Part shown: piece by piece, positions 24,470-38,727 of the stretch
Numbering within the stretch: the stretch's first letter is position 1
Layout of the letters: the number at the start of each line of letters is the position of its first letter
Assembly: GCA_028023455.1 (NCBI GenBank)
Contig: JAQFVV010000049.1
Location: forward strand, 3,284,536 to 3,348,535
Direction: 5' to 3'
DNA length: 64,000 nt
Source of the DNA: Epiperipatus broadwayi
Lineage: Eukaryota; Onychophora; Udeonychophora; Euonychophora; Peripatidae
Notes under the pieces: model-generated
Database searches by the model: none
What the model was told of the DNA's origin: nothing
What the model saw: the letters and a program-made list of their open reading frames with translations, nothing else
Position numbers and translations under genes: made by a program

Positions 24470-27468
24470 TTTTTACTGTTAGTAAATTGATACCTATATG
24501 GCTAATTGATTTTAAATTGAGACTTTTATCCTCCACCTAATAATAGAAGCCCAACTTAGTAATGAAGTGACTCTCTTACAGATAAATCCTAACCTTGCTT
24601 ATAACCTGAACAAATTTCCAAGATTCATTCTGGTCCAAATATGAATACCAAGACATGAGCTTAGCAAGTGGAGAGCTAATCGCTATGTCATTAGTTTAGA
24701 AAACTACCAGAATTCTAAACAAAAGTTAAAAATATAAATCTTTTTTTTTTTTTTAAGAAGTAAGAAAGAAGTATGGAGAAATTGATTACGTTCACAATAA
24801 TAAACCTTTAAAATGTAGAAATTCCGGCAAGCCTTTTGTTAAATATTCATTTATAATAATAATAATAAAAAAATGGCATCGTATTTTTTTTAAAAAATGA
24901 AAGATGAAAGTTATTACGTGTTCTAAAAATATGCATGCAAGCCCTTTTCATCCAATTTCAACTGCATCTCGAAACCAATGAATAAAAGTTACTTGATATA
25001 CAATAAAATTCCACAAATAATTTCTCTTTTAAAATGCAGCAGTTATAATTAAATATAAAAAAATAATAATTCTTCGTTGTTAAGGTGATTATCAGGCAAT
25101 TAATACTTTCACTTAAGATCAATTAAACATAGGAGAATCGCACAATCACAAGCAGTGCGTACTTAAACATTAATTAGGATCCTCATTAGCTAGCGTAAAT
25201 TGGATATTGAACAAAGCGAATCTAAAAGACAAAGAAAGCATTTTCAGTAATTGCTTGAAAGAAGAAAGAATGGTTTTATTTACAACGTTTTCCCCCTATC
25301 TCTTTCTCTTCCACTACCTCTTTCTTTTTTGTTAAAAAAATTTAGAATATTTCTTTTCTTTTCTTAAAGCAAATGATAGTTTCACTAAAAAAGAAAATTA
25401 AAAACAATGAATGCATGACAATAAAACTTCATTTTTTATTTCATAAGCGAAAAAAAAAAAAGGATTTATAAATGATAATGCTTACCAGCAGCAAGTTTTA
25501 AAAAAGATGATAGAAAATTAGTCATAGATGAAAACAATAACTTTCAAACTAGTATTATGTGTACTACATAAAAATTCCTTACAAACATATTAGTATATAA
25601 TTTAAACATATAAATAAGGGCCTCGTTGTAAAGTCATAGCACTTCAGTTTGGAACCATTTATACCCAAATCACTTCCGCTTGCAGCAATTTATACCCAAT
25701 CGATACAATCATTCAACAGTTAAAAACTCGCTTAAATACAAAGCATGGATCGAATTGCCTTGAAATGGGTTATCTTTTTGCTTACATACACTACCATTAA
25801 AATTGCATTACTGATAAACTAAAATACACTTATCTCTCTATGCATCTTAATAATATAAACTTAAATATAATTAAATGGGCGATAATGATATAAATTATAT
25901 AAAAGGGTGCCAAATGAGAATACACTACCATTAAGTATCAAGTGTTTTCATCACATTTCTCTATTAAAACTAATTAGTTCGATTTTTGGGAGGAAACTTA
26001 ACACACATATATCATATTGGGTTGCATATCAAAAACTGTTTTTTAATAAGTCAATTTTACTGAAAATATGTGAAATAAAGAGTTAAAACTAAAATAGCAT
26101 TAAATTGTCCAGGTAAGATATACAATTCCCAGAATCATTTCATAGAGAAATCGTGAATAAGATCTTATTCCCTTATTTCATGACAATTGCAGATTCATAA
26201 ATTTTTTATATTAAATTACTAAAGTTCGATGATCTGCAAATATCAAATTTCTTACATTTACACATTCAACAACATTCTCTTTAAATAAAAAAAAACACAT
26301 TAATTTAATTAATCATTTATTAGACTAGAGATTGTCATATCATTTTTAATGTTTATCTCCATCTCACTTTTTCCCTTATACTTGATATCTTATATGTTAT
26401 AAAAGTTTTGTTTCATTATTTTATTAAACATACTTTAAATAGATGAATAAGGGTATCTTACAAAGTTTTTATGTTCTTTCTTCCTTGATTTACATTTTGT
26501 TTAATGATAGCTATGTATTCACTTACCCCATACTAACTGAATTATTAATTATAAAATTATTTAGTGTGTTAACATCATAGTTATATAACTATTGCGTTAT
26601 CCCTCCCTTCCTCCCACCCCCTTAAAAAACAGTATTAGCAAATAATATATTGAGTTCCATTTCATAATCGAAAATGCATTAAAATCATTCAATTTCATAA
26701 CAGTATTAATTTTAGTCAATGCCATTCATCGATAACCTCAATGTTTCAAGATCATAGATTCTATACACTATAATAGTTTTTAAGATATCATTCATGGCTA
26801 TTTATAGCTTTGAAACTATTCATCAGGAAAGATGATTATTTACAAATCAATTTCCAGCATAGTTTTCATAGTTTTTTTCTTAAAAAAAAAACTTTAAGAC
26901 ATCGTATCACTGAACCTTGTTTATTATATTATTAAAAAAAAGAATAAAAGTTATCCTTAAATCAAATGTTTTTATACGCAATAGGGACACAAATTATGCT
27001 ATACTTTATTCCAAGTTCCCCTCACATACAATGAAAATAGCCTATAACAGCTCTCTTTTGCTGAAAAAATAATTAGAACAGAATCTATATTGTTTACTAT
27101 ATTCTAAGTGTATAATACGTTACATTACAACATACATATACATATAAAAGTACATGTACTATACAAAATTTAAAAAAAGTAATACTAAATTGAAAAATCA
27201 CAGGGAGAGAGATTTAAAGAACTCCTTTATAATTTTTCTAATGTTCATTTTTTTGGTACCTATGATCCACTTCTGAATAAGAATTATTTTCTTTTTTTAC
27301 TAAATCAATAATTTTCATTTTCTCCTTTATTCAAAATACTTCTACTTTTTTTTTTTGATTTGTCATTCATGATTCTATAAAAATACGGTATTTTATCAAA
27401 GATGTATAGAAATAAAACTTTTTGAAGTAAAAAATGCTTGGAAAAAATCAGTACATGTGTTTATATGT
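24470..27468. other. AT-rich intron DNA, nothing recognised
   Basis: Many homopolymer runs and no long frame. Local C-rich spots (for example about 26600-26625) are isolated. No repeat family or exon was recognised. Confidence 0.5.
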
Positions 27469-27513
27469 CAAAGCGAACCCAAGCAGCTGTGCTAACCACT
27501 TGGCCACCAACGC
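27469..27513 (-). pseudogene. tRNA-Gly-like fragment lacking the anticodon arm
   Basis: Minus strand: GCGTTGGTGGCCAAGTGG (acceptor plus box A), TTAGCACAGCTGC, then directly TTGGGTTCGCTTT (box B/T arm). The anticodon loop and its 3' stem are missing. The T-arm sequence is the same unusual GGGTTCGCTTT as in the 20.8-kb fragment, so both derive from one tRNA-Gly-like parent. The 3' acceptor strand is absent. Confidence 0.7.
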
Positions 27514-28599
27514 TTGCAGAATACGTGTTTATAACTACGATAGGGAACTGAATAGATAAACTATTTAAATAATGAAGAAAACATGATTACAGTATATAAA
27601 TTCACATTTGAAAACATAATATTTAGCAAAAAAACAACACAATGATTTCTAGCATACTGAAATTCATAAAACTTAACCAGTTCATAAATTCCATTGTTTT
27701 TATTGTTTACACTTTTTTATTATTTATTTAAATGTATTTTTGGTTAGAGTATAATTGATGTCATGTAGTTTGATATCACTAGCTATTCGTGCCTTGTGCA
27801 GTATAAACAAATAATAGACTGGCAGATATCAGCTAAAAGTTCATAAAAATGATTCTCAGTTGAGAAAAGTAAGCAAATGAAACCATTTGTTCAGTCCCAT
27901 TTTGATGGATAAATGTTACATGGTTCCTGAGCAATATATAATTTTTTTTTTTTATGTTAATATTTCTTTTTGTATATAATAATACCAAACTAAAAAAAAA
28001 ATTAATTGATGAAGAATATTCTAATATTAGGTATGTATTATAGTCAAGTCAATCAATAATACTTGATTATCATTACTAACAGATTGCCCTCATTTGTCAC
28101 CCTCTTAATGCAATTTTTTTAGATTTCAATATTAGAGTTGTGATGTAACCATGGCATATAGTAATTACTTATTTAAGGAAATGTGATCAGTGAATTATAT
28201 AAATTACTTCACTTTGCTATCTTCATTTTTGTTTCTAAACTCAGATCTTTTAAATCATTCTATTACTTTATGTTTATTTAAATTTTACCATTTTAAAAAT
28301 TGTCATTTGTTAGAATGAATGAAAAGGATATTGTAATACAATTGTTATCATATTTGTCTGTTATGTCCATGATTTGGTTTAAATCAAGTCATATTCAGCA
28401 CCTTTTTGGTAAAAAAATTAGAATTTTTATCAGATAGCCAGTCCATATTTATCTTAGCCATCCATCCACTTATTGGCCAGTAAATGTAATATTTTAATAA
28501 TAAAATATCAGGAACAGTTTTATAGGTTATTTCTATGAAATCTTTTTTTTTTTAATTTTCGATAAAATGTAAAACTTTTTATATAGCCTGGTGGACAAA

Positions 28600-29620
28600 C
28601 TAAAAAAGTTTATGCCATGATGGGTGTTAGTTATCACTTGATTACGTCAGTAATGGTTCGATGTGATGTGATGCACTATGGCTTCTCCTTTCTCAGAATA
28701 AGGAATCTCTCAGCCTCTATGTCCAGAGCAACCTGTTAGCTACCTTATATTCCCTTTCCATTCCCTAACCTAAGTTTTCCACATATTCTTTTCTATCCTG
28801 CTCCATTCCATTTTCACAACATTATCTTTATCCATTCTATGGCCTTTATATCTAGATCCCCCTTATCTTTTTCCAAAAACAGTATAAAAACCAAGAACCC
28901 ATTTTCTATATAATCAGTTTGTTTATATTTATTCTCCCACAACTTCATTATTTGTACTATTTCTGCCTGTAAGATTCAATTAACAGATGCCTAATACTTT
29001 CCATGTCTTCCTTACAGAACTTTCAGACTAAATTATCCACATTTCTCCATTTATGTGTATATTCCCTTGTTGCTAACAATCCTGTTCGAGCCATAAAAAA
29101 TAAACTACTTTCTTTGTTATTATTATAAATGAACTCACACTCAATATTCTCTTCACTTCTATATACATTTAAACTCTTTTTAATCTTCATACTAGTTCTC
29201 TATTTCTCCAACTCCCTATTTTTAATGTATCTATTCTTCTATCCCATTCCTTGCCACTATAATAACAGTCATAAATTCTCTGAACACAATCATCCCATCT
29301 TTTGTATAGGTATACTGGCATAAATTCTTTATCCAAATCTTCTGCATACCATATTACCTTTCTCATCCATCTTATTGCCTATCCTTTACTCATAACCCAA
29401 TTAAATACTATTTTGTCTATTCTCTTATTATCCATGAATTGCAATTTACCAAACATTTTCATTTTGCTTTTTCCATCTCTCATACAAAAATTTGTCCATC
29501 CCATTGCTCCTTGAATTGCCTCTTTTGCCATTCACACATCTGTATCTAATGCATGTCTTCCTACTTTTCATTATCTTTGAGATCCAGAATCTATTATTCT
29601 GCCACCACAGAAAATAATTC
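28600..29620 (-). pseudogene. possible LINE 3' fragment, family unknown
   Basis: The plus strand is unusually C/T-rich. Minus-strand translation near the right end gives FGKLQFMDNKRIDKIVFNWV and KRWDDCVQRIYDCYYSGKEW. These resemble the post-RT tail of some LINEs (KRWDDCV-type block). No RT core or endonuclease was seen. Other readings are possible. Confidence 0.3.
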
Positions 29621-29844
29621 AGGAGATTATTGATTTTAAATGGGTTAACAGATACACTCAGAATTTAAAAGAAGTAATGAAGATAATATAAAATTTTATA
29701 ATTTGACTTTTACATATATGTAATATAAAAATAAAGTTTATAAAATAAAAAATAAGCTATTAAAATACAATAGCATATAATTATTATTTTATTAATATTA
29801 CTATAGGTAATATCTCTTCCGACCAATTAAAAAGGTATCTTTTG

Positions 29845-29960
29845 CAGGAGAAAAATCTCCAGATCTTTCAACAAAGAAAAAGTGGAGAAGGCATAACTCA
29901 CCAGACTATTCAACTACCACTTGTTACGAGCTATTGGCATGCTCATTATATAACATTTGT
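29845..29960 (+). repeat. dispersed repeat, copy A
   Basis: It shares a 3' end with 54118-54207: gagctattggcatgctcattatata here and a two-to-three-base variant there, preceded by similar ggagaaggcataactc stretches. Short and unclassified. Confidence 0.5.
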
Positions 29961-32900
29961 AACACAAGCTTATTAAATGAAGTCATGTAACATATGACTA
30001 TTTTCTTGCAACTACCAGGTAGTACATAAAAGTTTATGGTTTTCTATTTTATGTTTTACACTTTAACTAGGAATATATCTATTTATTTAACCAATGAATG
30101 ATTGCTATATATATATATTGTGCCCTTTTCTATAGGTCAATGATGATTATAAATGGTCAATTACTAAAAAATTTTAAAATTAATATTATATAGTATTTAA
30201 TATTATAAACTATGGTTAAGCAATAAAGGGTTAATATAATATATTTAATAATAAGTATTGTGATGGTGAGGATTGTATCTAGTTCTATATTTTCTAAATT
30301 ATTTTTCAAAATTTTATATAATCATTTTAAATAATATAAGTAGCAAATTTATTAAGACAGATAAAACTAGACTAAACACCGGAAATGTCTACGTGACTGT
30401 CTGGAATATTTTATGTATAAGCACCAGTTTAAATTAATACAAATAATTAAAATATTTAAATAGTATATTATAGAACTGGATGGAATTGTCACACATCATA
30501 ATAAAAAATAAGTATTATACATTTTTATTAATTATTGTTTCAAAATTATTTTAAAAATAATTAAATTGTAATAGATAATAATTCATTTAAAAAATAATAA
30601 TAGGTTAATATTTAAGTCTATTACGTCATGATTTTAAAACTTTAGAAATTGTTTATAAACCAAAGAAGGGAGTGACCAATAAAAAGATAGATCTTGGCAG
30701 ACAACAAAAACCACGCCAACTAATTGTATAAACGAGGAGAACAAAAATGTGTTGATTCCAGAGCAGAGGTAAAATTTTAAGCTCTTTAAAATTTCTTTTT
30801 TTCTTCAATTTATTAGTCAATTTTATTATAACTTTAATAATATCTTTGAAAGAAACCAACTGACAATTTAAAATCTTCCAAAGAGAATCTAAGAATAAAA
30901 TTTTAAAAAAAGTTCTCATAATAATGTTTCACTAACTTCACAGTAACCTGCCAGTGGATTCTATTATAAATATAATCTGAATTTTCAATAAAAAATGGGT
31001 AGATTCTGAAAAACAAGTTGTAAATTTTATAATATTCCAAAAATGTTAATGTTATTCGTTGATATAGTTGATATAGCGTATTACTATGAAAACTGCTTTC
31101 GTACGTATAAAATTAATGAAAGGACATTGTGCGCAAAGTTAATGAGTATAATGGAAAATAAAAATAAATATTATTCGTATAAGAATAAATGGACAAAAAG
31201 AATTTTTATTATTGAAATAATTTGAATTGCTTTCTTTAAGATGACTTGAGCAAATACTCTAGAAATAGTTAAAGATCGAAAATGTTGTATATAAATTAAT
31301 AATGAATGAAAGTGAAATTACCAAGGAAAATACTTGCCTAAAGAAGAAAAAATATTTTACAGAGAAATAAATATAAAATATTGGATCCATGGAAAATGCA
31401 ATTGGTACCGTAATTATTAAATAATTGTAGTTCTGCTAGAAATAAAGATGCATCAACGCGCTGAGGTAATATTCGCCCGAACATTAAAAGCTTCGTGGGA
31501 TAACTAAATAAATGTTTTCTAATAATTTTGAATTAAACATTAAAATTAAAGATCGTCTAAACAGTTTACTAAATGGACTAATTTATTTAAAACTTTAATA
31601 ATCAGAAAGGAGAACATTCGGACAAAAGAAGAAATAATAAATATTATGGGACTAACCAAGATTTACCGCCAGAAAATATGTGATTATGGTTTAAATTATT
31701 TTCTTTATTAATCTAAGTTAAACATTAAGTTTTAGATAGTAATAGGGAAAACAAATACATTAATTTGTAATATAACATTATATAAAATAATATGTTTTGA
31801 TTTTGAATGTTCAAATAAAATTGTATGTGTGTGAAAATTTGTATATTTGCGATGCTCGAAGAGAAAGAAACCTACTACGAACTCTAATAGGAAGGTAAAG
31901 AATATTTTGGTAACATTTTATGGTTATTAATGATATAATGTATGTTTTATTTATTTAGATCAGCTGTGAATCGAATGAATGTAATGCAAAAGTTTTATTG
32001 TTATTATTAGTGTAAAACGCATTTTGAAAAACAACACTCTAAACACTTTGAGATGTAATTAGATTTTTTAAAAATATGCATACGATAATCATTTTATGTG
32101 TTATTAATATAGTTCAATATAACCGATGGTTATGTCATATTTTCTGTTAATTTTTTCGATTGGGATATTTAAGTGGTATTTTAACAAAACGTAGATATCG
32201 AACCTACAGTGTAATAAAGCAAGACAAATTGTTCTTATGGAATAGGGAAATGTTTTATATTAGTGAATTTTGTTTATTGTTTTAAAAGGTAGTTAGTTTT
32301 ATCGATGTTGGATACAGTAAAAATCTTGAGAGATAGTTTGGGTAGTGACTTGGTAGTACGTGGGGATTCGGAAACCAAGAGGATGTATTAAAAAACTAGG
32401 ATGCTACAGGGAATGAAATAATAAATAGTTTTAGATGGTAATCAGCGTAGTTAACAAAGCCCTACGACTGTTACACATGTTGTCATGGACAGTGTTATTT
32501 TTATATTTCTTATGAATCGTATTAGGTGTTTGGTAAAGCTAAATAAATAGCTGCCACATCATGCTTATCGCAAGGTTATTAGATAATGAATGTCGGACCT
32601 ATTCACACTGTTCTATACATTTTGAAGTATATATTTTGATAAGTTATCTATCTATCTTCCCGATATCCTATACATCTTTCGCTATCTTTATCTGTATTTC
32701 TTGCAACTACATCGTTATATGATAAGTATATTAAAAAAGAAACAATAGATATTTTAGAATGTATGTCATGCTGTTATTTGAAATAAGAATAGTTAAGTAT
32801 TAACAAAGAGTAGATTATGATTATTGAAAGAGAGATGCAGATATCCTAAGAAAGGAAGGAGTCAGAGAATTATTTTAATTTTTTAAGAAATGAACTATAA

Positions 32901-34210
32901 TTTTATAAAAATATATCCAAATAGAAATATACAAAAATATTAAATATAATTTAACGTTTTCTTATTGTTGATTGTATTTAAAATATAAGTATTGCATATT
33001 TAAAGAATATAATAACATTCGATAATTATAGTATATGTGAAACTAAAACAGGTGATAATTAAACCCGTGTTGTGTCATTATACATGAGTATGGCTTATGG
33101 AATAAATGTATTAGAGTTTAAGAGCATTAGAGAACAACGTTATAGGTAGTAATAATATTTGAACAATATGCAGAGTGACTTATATAGAGTTACAAGAAAA
33201 TGTAATTTTTTTTTTAAAAGGAAAAACCATATTGATTGTAAATTTATAATGTTTATAAATGATGTTTATCCACATATATAATTTATAATACGGTAACTTT
33301 AATACGAAAAGGTAAAGAACAGTATTACCCATAAAATAGTTAAAATAAGTAATATAATAAACCTAATGAGAAATAAATAAATAACTTATAAAAGGTATAA
33401 TAATTTAAATTAACTATAAAAGAAATCTAAAAATGTATAATTCAACTATTGTAGCGTAAAGAAAAATAAGGATATCCCTTGTAAATAAATGTAAATAGAT
33501 TTGTTTGTTTTATCTTAATTTTGATTGTTGTTAATAAAATTCTAAAATTTGTTATTAAAACTTGTGTCTGAGTTTTGTTTTCTCTACATCATTGCATGAC
33601 TTCACAGGATATGTTTACCGTCATTAAACTAAGTATATAATTGTTTGCACAAAATATAAAATAGAGAAGTATATTTAATCTTAAATATTTATTGATGTTT
33701 TTTGTAATTGAATTATAAAATTGCATTGCGTTACTGGTCATAAATCCATTGTCATGGTAATTTGCTAAATTGTATGCTATTAGTTGCCACTTGCTTCATT
33801 TATCAGATTATCTAAACACTGCCACTTACTAATTTATTTATTACGTAAAGATAAAAAAAAAAGGAGGATATTAGATTATTAACTAATTTATTACGGTTAT
33901 AAATTTGCGATAAAAGAAAAGCTGTACTAGTTAGATTAAACAATGAAGATTGTGATTATTATTATTATTGTTTTATTATTAATCTAATTTCAGAGTAGTA
34001 AATTATGACTCAAAATCCCTTATCATATTTTGCTACCTTATTTTAATTTAACCTTGAATAAATTTAAGAACCTGAGATTATTTCATTTGAGCTAGATAAT
34101 TACTATTATTGTTATTATAGATAAAAGATTAATACTTTAATTGTTAAATGAGTCTTAGTGATTAGAAGTTGCAGAAGTCATAAGAATACTATGTAGTTAT
34201 TATATGTAAT
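29960..34210. other. intron DNA without recognised element
   Basis: AT-rich. From about 31000 to 33600 the plus strand looks richer in G and A than the flanks. It ends in a stretch with several AATAAA-like signals (about 33530-33560) followed by tgtgtctgagttttgttttc. No frame above about 90 codons. It might hold a non-coding transcript or an unrecognised element; neither is shown. Confidence 0.4.
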
Positions 34211-34488
34211 AGTAGTATAAGGGGGGATAGTGTTCTTATGCCATTGAGGTGGTATCCTATGGGATATTATCTCAATGTAATCTACTTTGTCACCCTTATT
34301 TCCACTTCTAGTCTCATGAATTCTGAAATAGTTATTTGAGTTAGTTTAAAACAGAACCTAAGTTAATTTTAAGAAATTTGAGCTAGTAAAGCATTTAATT
34401 GAATATCTCATTAATTATTAGAGCTAGAACCCAGTTAGGCGATTTTCACTATATTATATTTATTTTTGGGGAAGTGGAGTACGCATAT

Positions 34489-34580
34489 ACATGTAATTAT
34501 GCGTAGGGTGAGAGGGTAGATTGTGGCGTAACGTGGTGGGCTCGATGTGTACGTAATTACACGCAGAGTGAAAGGGCAGA
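34489..34580. repeat. diverged 60-bp tandem repeat
   Basis: Two copies of a gtaattatgcgtagggtgag-type unit about 60 bp apart, in a locally GC-richer patch. Confidence 0.65.
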
Positions 34581-34789
34581 ATATATATATATATATTGGA
34601 AATCCTCAACTATGCATCTCTCAATTTTCATTCATATATGAATCTCAGATTGTAGATATTATAAAAAAATACAATAACCACTTTTATATAAGTTCCTTCT
34701 CTCACTATATATATATAAACAAACCCATACATATATACACAACTTTAGATTATTTTATTTAATATGGCGAACTTTAAAGTTGAAGAGCA

Positions 34790-35260
34790 GTATGCTGTTT
34801 TTGTTTCACCCAAAAAAGAATGCTACTGAAGCTACCAAAATCATTTTCTCAATTTATGGAGACATACTGAAGGTTAACAAAGATGATGTTATTAAAACTC
34901 TTGTTGAATCAGATCCAAATCAAACCATATAAGAATTAGCAGAGAAACTTAATTCATCATGGTCAACTATCCAAAAATACTTACATAAGATTGACAAGGT
35001 TCTTAAACAGGATGTATCGATACCACATAAACTATCAGACAACAGTAAAGCACAGAGATGGGCGATTTGCAATTCATTGTTGACCAGACAGCAAAATGAT
35101 CCCTTTTTAGAATGAGTCATAACTGGTGACAAAAAATGGGTGTGGCATAAGAATATTAAATGCAAAAAAACATTGCTTTTCTCGAAATCAAATTCAAATT
35201 CCAACATTTAAAGCTAAACTTCATCCATAAAAGGTTCTGCCGTGCGTCTATTAAAATGAC
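34790..35260 (+). pseudogene. mariner-type transposase fragment
   Basis: Broken plus-strand frames give mariner transposase blocks in the right order. First is VIKTLVESDPNQTI followed by ELAEKLNSSWSTIQKYLHKI (second helix-turn-helix of the N-terminal domain). Then come IPHKLSDNSKAQRWAICNSLL and TGDKKW, with the first catalytic Asp (about 35122-35139). The region between the first helices and the second helix-turn-helix is deleted. The second and third catalytic Asp are missing because the match stops near 35260. Internal stops make it dead. Terminal repeats were not found. Confidence 0.85.
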
Positions 35261-36189
35261 ACCTTTTTATTTATCTGTAAAATATCTAACTATCGTGATA
35301 TTAATCCGTTTTTCATTTTTTCTAATACGATTATTTTATTTATTCAACCGTCCGAAAAAGGCTACTTTTTAAGATATTTAATAAATAAATATCATTTTTT
35401 CTTCTTTCAAATACTTATCTTTATATATTATAACCACAATTATTAAAACATATATATAAATCAAAAAACAAACTATATGTAAATAAATCCTTTAATATAA
35501 AAATTACTAATAAAAGATTATATATATATTTTTTTGCTAAAAAGCGGAAATCAAATAAAAAATTAAAGAGAAAAAATGCTTTTAGAGATAAATTGCTTTT
35601 CAAAGAGATTAAGCTATTTTGAAAATATTCAACTATTATCGACAGATGCAAATAAATTAATTGTGAAATAGATTTAGGTTAATAACTATTGCAAATAATT
35701 AGTTTGGATTTTAAAATCTGTGATGTTTTTTTTTTTTTTTTAAACAGTTATTAAAGTTTAATTTGAAAGCTTTTACTAGAAATCAACAACAGGTGTTGAA
35801 ATCAAGTTTTGATCTATTATCCTCCTAACAATGGGTTCGCAGAAACAGTCATTAAAAAGTTAGCTTTATTAAATGTTGAAAATTGAGTCCAACTAAACAA
35901 AAACATCCACTCTGAAAGTGTTTACATTCTCTACATTAATTTTCAAATTCTGCGTATATAAAGATCTCTCTTTATATATAATTAGTAGTAGAGTGTATAT
36001 ATTTAAATGCAATAATGTTAATAAATAAAAAGGCTTGAATAATAATAAAACAATCAATTATAAACGAGTACGGAGAGGAGGGAGAAAGGGAGGGACGAAG
36101 AAAAAAACTATTCTAGAAAGTAGTTTTGTGATGACCGTAGAGATCAAAAATCCGTGCATATATATAGGACTCTATTTACTTGATGTTTG

Positions 36190-36360
36190 ACGATGTTGTC
36201 TTCTAATTTCGGCAATAGAAAACATCTTCATGAAATACTTCAACACAATGATTATTTTGAATTCTCAAATGTATTCTATCCTCTGCCATATCTTTCCAAT
36301 GGAAATAATTGACAGTGCATTTCCTCCAGAATACTTTTGAGATAATGTTTACAATACAGA
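36190..36360 (-). pseudogene. LINE 3'-terminal coding fragment, family A (second copy)
   Basis: Minus-strand translation shows WRKCTVNYFHWKDMAEDR, aligning with the family A fragment at 17.4-17.6 kb at DNA level. Only the C-terminal end is present. Confidence 0.45.
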
Positions 36361-37356
36361 CAAGATACCTAAACTCAATTATAGCAAGGATTCTAGAAAT
36401 TTGGAAAAAAAAAATCTATCTTCATAAGAGTGATTTGCATCTTTTCTTAGACTTATTTTTTCTTCATATATATATATATTGGACTGCAATAACGGTGACA
36501 GATAAATATGGTTGACTCAATAACAAAACATCATTTCAAGCAGCCCATAAGAAAGCACCTATAAACAACTCCCATATACTATACAAAAAATTTCAAGAGC
36601 ACAGTGATTAGAATAAGTCTTATGACCACCTAAGATCAACACTGATTTGATAGCTTTTAATAACATATTTTGTAAATGGTATATGTCAAAAAGATTGAAC
36701 AGCCAAGTATAGTTGTATTCCAATTCACAAATCTTCTATTATCTAATATTTTGGCTAAAGTGTCATGACTTAGACTAAGTAATTATTAGTGTCAAAACTA
36801 ATTTTATCTTTTATAACAATTTCAAAATGTAAACTTTAACCTAATTTATTGTCAATTAAATGATTGATATTATTTTAAACTGGGTTGGATAGCAGGGTAT
36901 GGCTGCCATGCTACTAAGAGCATTTCCAGGTTGCAAACAGGGGAATGGCCTTCAAATATGAAGACTAGCTGTGAATAAGCAAAGTACTGTAAATAAGCAG
37001 TTGCTAACAATGGAACAACATTCACTATCAGAAAGTGGTGAAGGAGACAGTGGCATGTTTATATCTATAAAATTCCACAAGTCCTATGATGGAGGATATA
37101 TAATGGTGAGTATATAATGGATGTATAATGGCAACAGAACTTTTCCAACTCAGCAGAAGATCATTATAGGTGTCAACAGTGAGAAGGAAATAGTAGATGG
37201 ATGTTCAATTTTTGAGATTCAAGCCTGTTATGGAGGCTATTGCTGGACAGAGAAGGCAATGGAAAAACACTTTGGCTTACAATTCCCTTATTTTATTATG
37301 AGTAGTTCTACAGGAATCATTATATTTGGTGTTGATATCTTAACTAAGAATGGCAT

Positions 37357-37868
37357 TAGTTTTTGCCTGGCAGAAGGGTTATAAACTTGCAAAATCCTCA
37401 TAAACTTTATTCATTTAGAGAAGACACCTTGGTAGTTGTCACATGAAATGTTAGATTTTTGAGAAGAGCTGGAAAATTGTAAAATTTGAAAAGAGTTGTG
37501 TATAAATAATATTGATGATATAGGATTAAGCAAAGTGAGTAGGAGGGATGTTGAGAAGTAAGTAGTGGAGATATTTTATTCAGGTGGTGATAGATCAATT
37601 AAAGAATTGCTTTAGTTTTTGCCTGGCAGGAAAGTTATAAACCTGCAAAATCCTCATAAACTTTATTCATTGAGAGAAGACATCTTGGGAGTTATCATAT
37701 GGAATGTTAGATTTTTGAGAAGAGTGGAAAATTGGAAAATTTGAAAAGAGTTGTGTATAAATAATATTGATAATATAGGATTAAGAAAAGTGAGGTGGAG
37801 AGATACTGGGAAGTAAGAAGTGGAGATATTATTTTATTCAGGTGGTGATAGATCAATTAATGAATTTG
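37357..37868. repeat. 256-bp tandem duplication in LINE endonuclease region
   Basis: Two copies starting tagtttttgcctggcag (37357 and 37613) with clear divergence (substitutions and short indels), so the duplication is old relative to the one at 38.7 kb. Confidence 0.88.
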
Positions 37869-38727
37869 ACATCGCTGTTGGGAAGAAAATCTGGAATAAT
37901 GTGGCAAAAGTTGATTGTAGTGATGATATTGAGAATAAATGAAAGTTCTAGGGATTTGGTAATTATACAAGTTTATGTGCCAACTACTAATCATTATGAT
38001 ATTGATGAAATATTGATAAGATAAAGGAAATTATCCAACATGAAAAAAAATACATGTATATTGCTATTGGGTGGTTGGAATGCTGTTGTGGGGAAAGGTA
38101 ACAAAGGGAAAATTGTTAAAAATTATGATATTGATAAAAGAAACAAGAGTTACTGGCTTGTACAATTTTATAAGGAGAATGGGTTTCTTATTGCAAGTAC
38201 TTGTTTTTAAAACCATATTAGAAAATTGTACAAATGGAAAATTCCAGGTACAAGAATACTATTAAGGGTTCACATATTATGACTGGTGCTGATATAAATT
38301 CAGATTATAATTTGGCTGTGAATAAATTAAAGTTAAGTTTGAAAAAAATTAAAAGAGAGGAAAAATATGTAAGTTGGGTCTTGGGTAAATTGAGAGGAAT
38401 GGAAAAAGGACAATTTGGTTTAATATGGAAAAATGAATTAAAAAGGATTGTTCAAGATGAAGAATATTTTAAGAATCCTGATAAGTGTTTAGAATTAGAA
38501 AATTTTTAAAACAGCAAAAAATGAAATATGTACAACCTTGGATAACTGAAGGTATGTCAGAAAATATGGAAGTATTGGAGAAGATGGAAGAATGTAAATA
38601 CTGAAGAAAAGCAAAGTTTCACATAGAAAAATTAATAATAAACTAAGAAGAAAAAAAGATTTAGAAAAAGAAAAATAGTTGGAGTAGGAATGTGAAGAAA
38701 TAGAAATGCTCCAGCAGTTAAAAAGAT

